Assembly: GCA_018268375.1 (NCBI GenBank)
Contig: JAFDWS010000005.1
Span: 1 to 64,000, forward strand
DNA length: 64,000 bases
Direction of reading: 5' to 3'
Origin: Armatimonadota bacterium
GTDB taxonomy: Bacteria > Armatimonadota > Fimbriimonadia > Fimbriimonadales > Fimbriimonadaceae
Shown in pieces: positions 1 to 6,506 of this stretch. Position numbers and translations under genes: made by a program. How positions within the stretch are numbered: the first letter of the stretch is position 1; each line of letters begins with the position of its first letter. The notes below the pieces were generated by a model. That model worked only from the letters and a program-made list of their open reading frames with translations. It had not been told where the DNA came from and made no database searches.

Positions 1-642
1 GACAGCTACCTGATCAACCTGGCCGCGCCCGACGAGGAACTCCGATCAAAGAGCATCGCAGGCCTGACAGGAGAGCTGAAACGCTGTCACGACTATGGAA
101 TCCCCCTCCTCGTCTCACACATGGGAGCCCACATGGGCCAAGGGGTCGAGTTAGGACTCACGAAGGTCGCCGAGGCCACCTTGCAGGTGCTCGGTCAGTC
201 TCCCGACGATGTCACGCTTTTGATGGAGACGACAGCCGGACAAGGGACGGTGCTGAACAGCAAGTTTGAAGAGTTGGCCAAAGTCTTAGACCTGTGCAAG
301 GGACATCCGCGGCTAGCCGTTTGTCTTGACACCTGCCATGTTTTCGCTGCCGGCTACGACTTGCGGACACCGGAATCCTATGCCGAGTCCTTCGAACGAT
401 TTTCTGAAATCATTGGCTTCGACCGACTCCGTGCCGTTCATTGCAATGACAGCAAGTTTCCACTCGATTCGCACAAGGACAGGCACGAGCACCTAGGCGA
501 AGGAGAATTGGGGCCGAAAGCGTTCCAATGCCTTGTGAACGACCCAAGGATGCAAACTATCCCGATCTTGGTGGAGACGCCAGAAGCCGACACTCATCAC
601 GCGATCAACGTGAAAAGGCTCTGGGACTGGGTTCAAGAATAA
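1..642 (+). CDS. nfo: Deoxyribonuclease IV (AP endonuclease), 5' end outside window
   Basis: Endonuclease IV cleaves DNA 5' to abasic sites in base excision repair. The reading frame is open from base 1, so the N-terminal third lies upstream. Family metal-ligand blocks are all visible: SHMGAHMG, the METTAGQG block, DTCHVFAAGYDLR, the HCNDSK...HKDRHEHLGEG stretch and VETPEAD near the C-terminus. These carry the His, Glu and Asp ligands of the three-zinc site, so the enzyme is probably active. It is followed by a strong hairpin and then by the transposon insertion. Confidence 0.97.
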   Translation, partial: DSYLINLAAPDEELRSKSIAGLTGELKRCHDYGIPLLVSHMGAHMGQGVELGLTKVAEATLQVLGQSPDDVTLLMETTAGQGTVLNSKFEELAKVLDLCKGHPRLAVCLDTCHVFAAGYDLRTPESYAESFERFSEIIGFDRLRAVHCNDSKFPLDSHKDRHEHLGEGELGPKAFQCLVNDPRMQTIPILVETPEADTHHAINVKRLWDWVQE

Positions 643-646
643 AAAG

Positions 647-679
647 ACCGGTTTGGCGGAGAGGACAGACCAAACCGGT
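647..679 (+). terminator. Hairpin terminator after nfo
   Basis: A perfect 10-bp stem (ACCGGTTTGG at 647-656 with CCAAACCGGT at 670-679, 13-nt loop) starts 5 bases after the nfo stop and is followed by a T-rich but interrupted tract (680-692). The A-run before the stem would also allow function on the opposite strand. Confidence 0.6.
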
Positions 680-767
680 ACTTATCAATTTTCCAGAAGG
701 GTCTTCTCGCTTCTTCTATGAGCGAGTTCGACCACGTCCTGTCTCTGGGACATGAATTGGACGGAAT

Positions 768-803
768 CTGATTCGGGAACCATGGGGATCAGACTCGAAT
801 CAG
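768..803 (+). other. 8-bp inverted repeat in nfo downstream region
   Basis: CTGATTCG (768-775) pairs exactly with CGAATCAG (796-803) around a 20-nt loop; TTTT follows at 809-812. It may be a second terminator or a regulatory site for the gene that originally followed. No gene is seen in 643-944; the rest of that gap is the hairpins and the transposon left end. Confidence 0.35.
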
Positions 804-815
804 CATCATTTTAGG

Positions 816-823
816 TATAAAGT
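816..823. repeat. Left target-site duplication TATAAAGT
   Basis: TATAAAGT abuts the left inverted repeat here and recurs in the same orientation at 4387-4394 right after the right inverted repeat. Eight bases is the duplication length known for IS1595-family elements. The identical block is really GGTATAAAGTCC on both sides, because G and C also end the inverted repeats, so the boundary is certain only to about 2 bases. Confidence 0.85.
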
Positions 824-848
824 CCCGGTTATCCCCTCACGGTAGGGA
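824..848. repeat. Left terminal inverted repeat of IS1595-like transposon
   Basis: CCCGGTTATCCC (824-835) is a perfect inverted copy of 4375-4386. The similarity continues to base 848 (about 21 of 25 positions, including a shared GTAGGGA). A 7-bp hairpin (CCAGGTT 850-856, AACCTGG 863-869) lies immediately inside the repeat and may be part of the transposase recognition region. Confidence 0.85.
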
Positions 849-944
849 GCCAGGTTGAAGCGAACCTGGGGCCAGGTCATTAGCCCTTATCTATTGCCAA
901 TAGACAACTGTCAGGGACAAGTGGGTCTACCCTGGATGTAACCC

Positions 945-1109
945 ATGCCCAACCAACCGAGAAAGAAAGAGCCGAGAGACCCTGAGCGGATCAGCCCGAA
1001 GAACCCAAATGGACGTATTGATCCTCCCGAGAAGGAGGCTGAAACTACTCGTGAGGAATTCACGTCTGCACTCAAGAAGGTGGCCAGGAAGGTCAAGGAG
1101 TGCAAGTGA
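945..1109 (+). CDS. Small basic protein, passenger gene
   Basis: A 54-residue ORF with an ATG start, Lys/Arg- and Glu-rich. The first half is proline-rich and the second half (EEFTSALKKVARKVKE) looks like one amphipathic helix. Its stop overlaps the next gene (GTGA), indicating translational coupling. This arrangement, a tiny charged helix protein followed by a HicB-like small protein, resembles a two-gene regulatory or toxin-antitoxin module, but no named family is recognised. A clean ribosome-binding site is not obvious. Confidence 0.5.
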   Translation: MPNQPRKKEPRDPERISPKNPNGRIDPPEKEAETTREEFTSALKKVARKVKECK

Positions 1110-1417
1110 GGGGCACGGTAAGGCTACGGTTCGTCTGTTTCAAGGACGAGGGCACATGGCTGGCGTACGGCATAGACCACAAGATTCTCGCGTCAAGCCG
1201 GACGGTCGAAGACCTTCCGAACCAGATCACGCGCGTACTCGATGCTTACATGAAGTTGGGAGGGATAGAGGCCATCTTGTCTCGTCCTCCGGCACCGCTC
1301 AAGTACGCCCGAATGTACCGCAAGGCCGTAAGGCTAGGACACACCTTCCAAGACGCTGTGAGGCAAGAGTCACAGGAGCGGGTGTCCTACGAAGTTGAGA
1401 TCAAACCCGCCGCGTAG
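1106..1417 (+). CDS. Small HicB-like alpha/beta protein, passenger gene
   Basis: About 103 residues. GTG at 1106 is preferred because AAGGAG ends 5 bases upstream and the GTGA overlaps the preceding stop; GTG at 1100 is the alternative. The N-terminal half (RLRFVCFKDEGTWLAYGIDHKI, then a helix with LPNQITRVLDAY) has the beta-beta-beta-alpha pattern of HicB-type partial RNase H folds, which often act as antitoxins or regulators. No HicA partner is visible. The resemblance is by eye; the function is unknown. Confidence 0.65.
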   Translation: MRGTVRLRFVCFKDEGTWLAYGIDHKILASSRTVEDLPNQITRVLDAYMKLGGIEAILSRPPAPLKYARMYRKAVRLGHTFQDAVRQESQERVSYEVEIKPAA

Positions 1418-1445
1418 GCCAAGAACCGGGACCGAGTTCGCAGAC

Positions 1446-1667
1446 ATGGCCATGAAGCTCGCGGGCATGACCAGGGAGGACTACGACGACGAACAGGGGC
1501 CAATGATAGCCCTGCAGCGCCGAGGCCCCGTAAGGACGCTCGACACTGCATTCCCAGGTGGCGACCATCCTATGACCGAGTTGCAGGTCATTGAGTACTG
1601 CCACGACTTGGGCATAGACATTGGATACATGGGCCTTGTGAGGGCAGAGCCCGGCGCGAACGATTAA
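1446..1667 (+). CDS. Small hypothetical protein, passenger gene
   Basis: A 73-residue ORF from ATG 1446, acidic, with the C-terminal segment IEYCHDLGIDIGYMGL. The frame is open further upstream to a TTG at 1395 that would overlap the previous gene by 23 bases. Neither start has a convincing ribosome-binding site. It lies in line with the two preceding small genes and is probably co-transcribed. No family is recognised and it could be non-coding. Confidence 0.4.
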   Translation: MAMKLAGMTREDYDDEQGPMIALQRRGPVRTLDTAFPGGDHPMTELQVIEYCHDLGIDIGYMGLVRAEPGAND

Positions 1668-1726
1668 ACACCACCGGGACGCGCATTTGCGGTTGATGTT
1701 TCGGGCCACCACATGGAAGAGTAGCA

Positions 1727-1969
1727 ATGGTCATGGGCTCAGACTTTGAACTTCACAGTTTCCGATACCGACACGAAGGGAAATCTTGGGAGATCGACAT
1801 TCCCGCAACTTCGGAGGCGGACGCATGGCAGAGGGTGTGCAGGATGCAAGAGGCGACCTATCTAGGCCGCCTCGTGATGGTCGTTCCTGCACACCTCGGA
1901 TTTGCCGCCAAGGCCTTTGTATGGTTCAAGACGACGTTCCGAAGGGCGAAGTCAGATCACTTGGTGTGA
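1727..1969 (+). CDS. Small hypothetical protein, passenger gene
   Basis: 80 residues; ATG at 1727 has GGAAGAG about 8 bases upstream, a good ribosome-binding site. The first half reads like a beta-hairpin domain (FELHSFRYRHEGKSWEIDI) followed by a helix (EADAWQRVCRMQEA), a pattern typical of small phage or mobile-element proteins. The basic C-terminus overlaps the end of the convergent DUF1508 gene by 13 bases. No function can be assigned. Confidence 0.55.
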   Translation: MVMGSDFELHSFRYRHEGKSWEIDIPATSEADAWQRVCRMQEATYLGRLVMVVPAHLGFAAKAFVWFKTTFRRAKSDHLV

Positions 1970-2145
1970 TCGTAGTAGGGCGTCTTTCGCGTGGTATCCA
2001 TGACGAGTAGAACCGCGTTCACGCAGTCCTGCTTGTTCTTGTAGCCCTCGCTCGACACTGCGATAACCTCGTAGTTGTCGGCGCGGAAGCTCCAGCGATA
2101 CTCGTTTTTCGTGTCTTGGTAGACGTGGAATCCAGGTTTATTCAT
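1957..2145 (-). CDS. DUF1508 (YegP-like) domain protein, passenger gene
   Basis: 62 residues forming one DUF1508 unit: F-x-V-Y-Q-D near the start, then YRWSFRA, EVIAVSSEGY and KNKQDCVNAV, which match the family consensus. E. coli YegP has two such units; single-unit versions occur in many genomes and in mobile DNA. The biochemical role of the family is not established. It is convergent with the small gene at 1727 and downstream of the KilA-N gene on the same strand. Confidence 0.8.
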   Translation of the reverse strand: MNKPGFHVYQDTKNEYRWSFRADNYEVIAVSSEGYKNKQDCVNAVLLVMDTTRKTPYYDHTK

Positions 2146-2321
2146 TAGTGTTTTGTCGTTGCGTAGTGGCGGGTTGCCGTCCCGCGATTTCCGCCGAAGG
2201 GTGAACCAAACCCTTGCGCGACGTCGTCTTTAGGTCCGAGTCTGCCCGTGAGGTCCGATTCAGGGACGAGGTGGAGGTGCCTTGGCTAAATGTCACTTAT
2301 CCACCTGTCCCACCTACTGGA

Positions 2322-2346
2322 CGGGTCCGGCATATGATCGGACCCG
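2322..2346. other. 8-bp perfect hairpin downstream of the KilA-N gene
   Basis: CGGGTCCG (2322-2329) pairs with CGGACCCG (2339-2346) around a 9-nt loop. It lies 32 bases beyond the KilA-N stop and could end that transcript or protect its 3' end; there is no T-run on the minus strand. I see no other feature in the 2146-2378 gap. Confidence 0.35.
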
Positions 2347-2378
2347 CTCAGGAGGAATTTTTCTCATCGCGCACCTGC

Positions 2379-3131
2379 CTACGCTGCGGGGGGCGGAGGC
2401 AAGAGCTTGGGTAGGTGCGGTAGTGCCTTGGGGTCCTTGTCCGCAAAGTACTTGTAGGCACGCCTTGGGATCCAATCTCCGTGAAGGTAGGCGCGGAAGT
2501 CCGCCAGGACACTGTTGGGATAGAGCTTCGCTGGGATTGCACGCCCGTCCGCGTAGCGGTGGGTGTACGTCGGAAGCGCGTTCGTGTCGATGCCGTTTGC
2601 CCGCAACCACTTACAGAAGAGGAGCCCGGTCGAAATGTCCGGCACCATGTTCTCGGGGAGGGTGTACCCCTCAGTCTCAAGCGGTGCGATGATGGCGAAC
2701 GTCAGTTCGTTGAGCATGGACCAATGCGTTGGTGGGATTTCCTCGCGGTTTGCGATGTACCGCTGGATGTGGTAGGGGAGTTTGCCCTTGATCTTGCCCG
2801 TCATCCAATCGTGTACCCATTCGGTGACTGCGACGGCCACCTTCGGGGAGCACCACTGGGCAAGGTGGATGGCTACCTTGGGGTGTACCCAAGTTCCTTG
2901 AAGGTCTGGGGTCCCTCCTTGCTTGGACTCAATGAGGCCCGTTATGGGAATTCCCATAACGGAAGAAAGCTCGTCTAAGAACTCCCTGGTGGTGGTGGTC
3001 CGGGCGTAGTCGGCGAAGAGTTTGCCGGCCGCTTTGCACATAGCTGTGGCGTTCACGTATCCGTCTGACGCTCGCTGGTGGATGGGAGTGCTTTCGATCT
3101 CGTGTTCAATGATTGCTAGGGTGTACTGCAT
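2379..3131 (-). CDS. KilA-N domain protein, passenger gene
   Basis: 250 residues. Residues about 15-115 match the KilA-N domain, a DNA-binding module of phages and large DNA viruses: RASDGYVNATAMCKAAGKLFADY, then a helix with TREFLDEL, and GTWVHPKVAIHLAQWCSPKVAVAVTEWV. The rest (about 120-250) is unrecognised and ends in a proline run. KilA-N proteins are typically phage antirepressors or regulators, so its presence inside a transposon is unusual. GGAA precedes the ATG, in the loop of a 5-bp hairpin (3132-3148) that could modulate initiation. Confidence 0.88.
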   Translation of the reverse strand: MQYTLAIIEHEIESTPIHQRASDGYVNATAMCKAAGKLFADYARTTTTREFLDELSSVMGIPITGLIESKQGGTPDLQGTWVHPKVAIHLAQWCSPKVAVAVTEWVHDWMTGKIKGKLPYHIQRYIANREEIPPTHWSMLNELTFAIIAPLETEGYTLPENMVPDISTGLLFCKWLRANGIDTNALPTYTHRYADGRAIPAKLYPNSVLADFRAYLHGDWIPRRAYKYFADKDPKALPHLPKLLPPPPAA

Positions 3132-3162
3132 CGTGCTTTTCCGGCACGGTAGACCCCTCTCA

Positions 3163-3192
3163 TTGACAGGACCCGGGTCGATAGAATATAAT
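3163..3192 (+). promoter_or_regulatory. Consensus sigma-70 type promoter inside the transposon
   Basis: TTGACA (3163-3168) and TATAAT (3187-3192) are both exact consensus boxes, spaced 18 bases. The -10 region is embedded in a 7-bp inverted repeat (GGTCGAT 3176-3182, ATCGACC 3191-3197) that could be an operator. Transcription would start near 3199 and run rightward, although both neighbouring genes are on the minus strand. A second TTGACA faces left at 3204-3199 but has no well-placed -10. Confidence 0.65.
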
Positions 3193-3278
3193 CGACCTTG
3201 TCAACCCAAGGTTAGTGGCCCGAGGTTGGCACCGGATCGGTCTTGAGAGGGACTGACCGTGTTGTAAAGTTCGCCGAG

Positions 3279-3300
3279 AGCCGTCCATTGGGCGGCTTTT
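3279..3300 (+). terminator. Terminator-like hairpin 1
   Basis: AGCCGTCC (3279-3286) pairs with GGGCGGCT (3290-3297, one T-G pair) around a 3-nt loop, followed by TTT. It is about 80-100 bases downstream of the consensus promoter. Confidence 0.5.
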
Positions 3301-3365
3301 CGGCTTCTCGGCATTGTACCTCGCGTCACGGCAACATTGACAGTTTCACATGTGAAAGATGAGAG

Positions 3366-3383
3366 CGGTCTAGACCGTTTTTT
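3366..3383 (+). terminator. Terminator-like hairpin 2
   Basis: The 12-bp palindrome CGGTCTAGACCG (3366-3377) is followed directly by six Ts (3378-3383), polar for plus-strand transcription. A 14-bp palindrome TTTCACATGTGAAA sits just upstream (3344-3357). On the minus strand they lie just after the transposase stop and could also stabilise that mRNA end. Confidence 0.45.
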
Positions 3384-3407
3384 GGCGTCTAAGTTCAACA
3401 TTTCGCC

Positions 3408-4355
3408 CTAAACGATTTCTGAAAAGGACCTGGGTCCGCGCTCAGAGTAGGGAACCCACCAACCCATCTTTTCAATCCTAGCCAGGAAGTGGTTGAACAT
3501 CGCCACGTCCGAGAACCTGCGGTTGTATCTGAAGGTGTACTCATTGAGGTACGAGGGTAGATAAGCCAGTCCACAATGCTTATAGCAACCTCTCAAGCCT
3601 GTTTTGAAGTTGCCCCAGAACCCCTCAATTGAGTTGACGTGACAATCTCCGACCGCGTACTCATGGACGGCATGACGGACTGTGGCATGGCTGTAGCCCC
3701 TCTTCCAGAGCCAGTAGTAGCCCTTGAATTCGTCGGTGTAAAGCGTTGAGCCTGGAAGGACGTTGGCGACGACGTACCCCTCACAAACCTCTCGGTTCTG
3801 ATAGCCGATGATCTCGGTCTTGATATTCCCGCCACGCTCGACGGCTCCAATGATGATGGTCTTTGGCTTGAACTCGGCTTTACCCTCGCGGTCACGCTTA
3901 GGACGCGGGTACAGGAGGGTCTCGTCAACCTCGACGGTCTTGCCTTCGCCACCGACGGGCCCGAGCTTCTCGTCCAGCATGGAGCGAATCTGTTTGAACA
4001 TCCGCCACGCGGTCTTATAGGTGACGCCAAGCTCACGCTCTAACTGCTTGGCACTGACTCCCGTCCGAGTAGAGGCCATAAGGAAGATGGCGTAGAGCCA
4101 CAACCGCAACGGGGTCGTTGACTTGTGAAAGATAGTCCCTGCCATCGGATGGACGTGATGACCGCAGAGGTGGCAACAGTACGACTTCCTAGACTTGACC
4201 CTGTGATGCGGGGTCACCTTCTTACAGACATGACACTTAACACCAGCCGGATACATGAAGCCCATGAGCCATTCAAGGGCCGCGTCGTCGTCAGGGAACT
4301 GCTCCAAGAAGTCAGGGAGCGTGTACTTCGGTTTCCTCACAGACCCATTATTCAT
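3408..4355 (-). CDS. IS1595-family transposase (ISXO2-like)
   Basis: 315 residues. An N-terminal zinc ribbon (C41-x2-C44 and C61-x2-C64) is followed by a helix-turn-helix region (about 95-125, GVSAKQLERELGVTYKTAW) and the ISXO2-like catalytic domain. Candidate acidic residues are D144 (VEVDET) and D208 (YTDEFKGY), with N241/E244 and K251 in the HVNSIEGFWGNFK block typical of the family. The frame is complete. The ATG lies only 6 bases inside the right inverted repeat, so no internal promoter fits; transcription must begin in the repeat or in flanking DNA. Confidence 0.97.
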   Translation of the reverse strand: MNNGSVRKPKYTLPDFLEQFPDDDAALEWLMGFMYPAGVKCHVCKKVTPHHRVKSRKSYCCHLCGHHVHPMAGTIFHKSTTPLRLWLYAIFLMASTRTGVSAKQLERELGVTYKTAWRMFKQIRSMLDEKLGPVGGEGKTVEVDETLLYPRPKRDREGKAEFKPKTIIIGAVERGGNIKTEIIGYQNREVCEGYVVANVLPGSTLYTDEFKGYYWLWKRGYSHATVRHAVHEYAVGDCHVNSIEGFWGNFKTGLRGCYKHCGLAYLPSYLNEYTFRYNRRFSDVAMFNHFLARIEKMGWWVPYSERGPRSFSEIV

Positions 4356-4361
4356 TCACCT

Positions 4362-4386
4362 TCCCTACTCTCAAGGGATAACCGGG
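4362..4386. repeat. Right terminal inverted repeat of IS1595-like transposon
   Basis: GGGATAACCGGG (4375-4386) is the exact reverse complement of 824-835, with weaker matching back to 4362. Part of the transposase ribosome-binding region (GGAAGG on the minus strand) overlaps the inner edge. Confidence 0.85.
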
Positions 4387-4394
4387 TATAAAGT
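4387..4394. repeat. Right target-site duplication TATAAAGT
   Basis: Exact copy of 816-823. Removing the element and one copy gives a plausible original junction ...TTTTAGG-TATAAAGT-CCTACC... about 110 bases upstream of the gene at 4508. The word resembles a -10 box in either direction (TATAAA or, on the minus strand, TTTATA). Confidence 0.85.
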
Positions 4395-4507
4395 CCTACC
4401 GACAAAGCCACGGTGGCCAGCGTCAGCCGCCCCAGAAAGATTGCCGGTATTCAGAACGCTGACTCTCCAGTTCAGGTTTTCAGTTCCGAAACCTAAAGCA
4501 GAAGATC

Positions 4508-6421
4508 GTGTTCGAACTCGTCCTGCGTATAGGTTTGGCGACAGCGCTCCTGCTTGTATCCGGTGCGACCGGGAAGCCGCCCTTTGACATCGCCTGGCGG
4601 GAGGCGGCCTTCTTTGCCGCTTACTCGTTCCTCGTTTACGCCTTGGAAAAGAGAGGGGCGCGGAACGCAGGCGTGGCCGGCCTTGTCGCTGCCGCCGATT
4701 CGGCAGCTGTCGTCCTCTGTCTTTCCGCTTCTGGTTTGCTCGAGCAACTCGGTTTCCTCGCCCTGGTGCCGCCTGCCTTCGCTGCGCTGAGGTTCGGATC
4801 CGACGCTGTCTCCATGGCCCCGATTTCCGCGGCTTGGATCCTGATTGGATCAAACCTTTTCGGAAACCCTGGATGGACTCCTCTTGCTCTTGCGCAGGCG
4901 GCCGGAGTGCTCGCCGTGGGCTTGTTGGGTGCCCGCCGGGAACGGGTCGTCAAAGTCACCGAGTACGTCGAGGTCTCGCACGAAGGGGTTGAGAGCGAGC
5001 CTGTTCCCAACGAGTTCTTCGAGCTGCGAGAGAAGTTCAGAGTCTTGCGCAACCATGCCAGCGACCTTGAGCGACGCTCACGCCGGGACCGCCTTACCGT
5101 GCAGCTCACTGAAACGAACGAGGAGGGCTTGGAAGGCCCGGTAGCGCTCGCAAAGCGGCTGCGCGAGGTTTTGAAGGTCGAAGGCTTGACCCTCTACGCC
5201 TATTCCCAAAGCCTCGACCGACTCATCGTGCAAGCGATCGCAGGAGAAGTGCCGAACACCGTTTCCGACACAGCCGTCGACCTGCCAGAGTTCATGAGCG
5301 AGTGGCAGCTCAGGGAGCGCCTCAACGCAACCTTGCACGCTCTCAAGACACCGGATCAAGCGTCGCAGTCCTCGACGGTCGTGCTCAAGGAGCGTGGCCG
5401 CATCGTGGGGATGGTTGCCATGTTCGATGGGATTCCCAGTCGGCTCGAGGAAGCGTGCGACCTTCTGAAGGAAGCGTCTGAAATCGTCGCCCGGCTGCTG
5501 AAGTTGATGAACACGCGTCAAGAAGAGACGCGACGCCTGCGGCAGTCAGAGCTTTTGTACACAGTGGCAGCCACGTGTCAAGGTGCCGACAGCCCGTCCA
5601 CCTTGGCCCAACGAGTGGTGCGCGAACTTTGGGAAACCCTGCGTCTGGATCATCTTTCCGTCCAATTCCTCGATGGAGGCGACCTTGCTGTCGCCGCCCA
5701 TCAGGGTGCGCGATCACAGCTCCTCGAAGTCTTGACGTTTCCGTCGGGCCCTGGCCTTGAGGGGTGGATCGCTGCCGGGGGGCCCGAGGTGGTCTTGCCT
5801 GATGCGCGAGACGACGAAAGGGTTCCAAAACAAGAGTCGTTGAAACGGCGGATCGGTAGTTTCGTGGCCGTGCCCCTTTCCTTCAACGAATCGGTTTACG
5901 GCGTGTTGTGCGCGTTCACCCACCGCGTCTTGGGAGTCGAGGCGGACACGCTTGAGACGATCAGGCTTGTGGCCGCGGAGATGAGCCAAGCGCTCGGCCG
6001 CATCGAGAACGGGCACCGCGACGCTTCGGGCCTCGCATCGCCCCTCGAGTTCCAGGAACTGGTCCGGGCGAACGGCACCGGGCACATGGTGTATCTCGAG
6101 GTGCCACGCCGCGAAGAGCTTGTCGAATCTTACGGGCGGGTCGCGGTCGACTTCGCAGCCCGACGCCTTGCCGCACGCTTGCGCACAAAACTTCCGGTCG
6201 ACAGCTTGATGTGCCGCCGCGCTGAAGGCGATTTCATGGTCTATCTCAGGTCCAACGATGGTGACTTCGCCCGCAGTTGGGCGAACGATGCCGTGGCCAC
6301 GGCGGCGATGACGTCGTTGACCACACCGGACGGCCAAACGAGACTGCCCTTTGCCCTGAGGGCCAAGGTGGCGCTGATCGCCCAGCAATCACACCAGATT
6401 TCAAAGGAAGCGACTGCCTAA
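4508..6421 (+). CDS. Membrane GAF-domain protein with degenerate GGDEF domain
   Basis: 637 residues, GTG start with a weak ribosome-binding site. The N-terminus (about 1-150) has several hydrophobic segments, then a charged coiled linker. Two GAF-like regions follow (about 200-335 and 345-505; the second has GLEGWIAAG and a VAVPL block). The C-terminus (about 510-620) has the layout of a diguanylate cyclase, but the GG[D/E]EF signature is replaced by RRAEGDFMVYL, so catalysis is unlikely. It probably senses a small ligand or redox state at the membrane; partner and output are unknown. Its own promoter region received the transposon. Confidence 0.8.
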   Translation: MFELVLRIGLATALLLVSGATGKPPFDIAWREAAFFAAYSFLVYALEKRGARNAGVAGLVAAADSAAVVLCLSASGLLEQLGFLALVPPAFAALRFGSDAVSMAPISAAWILIGSNLFGNPGWTPLALAQAAGVLAVGLLGARRERVVKVTEYVEVSHEGVESEPVPNEFFELREKFRVLRNHASDLERRSRRDRLTVQLTETNEEGLEGPVALAKRLREVLKVEGLTLYAYSQSLDRLIVQAIAGEVPNTVSDTAVDLPEFMSEWQLRERLNATLHALKTPDQASQSSTVVLKERGRIVGMVAMFDGIPSRLEEACDLLKEASEIVARLLKLMNTRQEETRRLRQSELLYTVAATCQGADSPSTLAQRVVRELWETLRLDHLSVQFLDGGDLAVAAHQGARSQLLEVLTFPSGPGLEGWIAAGGPEVVLPDARDDERVPKQESLKRRIGSFVAVPLSFNESVYGVLCAFTHRVLGVEADTLETIRLVAAEMSQALGRIENGHRDASGLASPLEFQELVRANGTGHMVYLEVPRREELVESYGRVAVDFAARRLAARLRTKLPVDSLMCRRAEGDFMVYLRSNDGDFARSWANDAVATAAMTSLTTPDGQTRLPFALRAKVALIAQQSHQISKEATA

Positions 6422-6506
6422 TGCCCATATTCAGCAGTTTTCCTTGCATCAGACCAGCGGGGTTACCTGATAAAGTAGCTTTCGTCTCTTTGGCACGGAG
6501 GAGTCC

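Larger units (their letters stand above)
3199..3383 (+). ncRNA. Candidate small RNA of the transposon
   Basis: No plus-strand gene lies between the strong promoter at 3163-3192 and the transposase 3' end (3408), yet two terminator-like hairpins follow (3279-3300 and 3366-3383). The predicted transcript is about 100 to 185 nt. It would contain further pairing: CGGTC...GACCG at 3238-3259, and an outer stem GCCGAGA (3273-3279) with TCTCGGC (3306-3312) around the first hairpin. The start is estimated from the -10 box. It would stop short of the transposase coding region unless read through. No known RNA family is recognised. Confidence 0.38.
824..4386 (-). mobile_element. IS1595-family transposon with passenger genes (3563 bp)
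   Basis: The ends are defined by matching 12-bp inverted repeats (824-835, 4375-4386) and an 8-bp direct repeat of target DNA. Inside are an ISXO2-type transposase at the right end, a KilA-N gene, a DUF1508 gene and four small genes, so it is several times longer than a transposase-only member. Passenger-carrying transposons are known in the IS1595 family; this gene set is one I do not recognise. Both ends and the transposase look intact, suggesting a recent and possibly active insertion between nfo and the GAF protein gene at 4508. Confidence 0.87.

Noticed and set aside
2282..2692. Plus-strand frame between the transposon cargo genes
   Set aside because: Overlaps the KilA-N gene antisense and has low-complexity translation without motif.
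3201..3401. 66-codon minus-strand frame between KilA-N and the transposase
   Set aside because: It covers palindromes and the opposing promoter region; no ribosome-binding site or family resemblance, so regulatory DNA is more likely.
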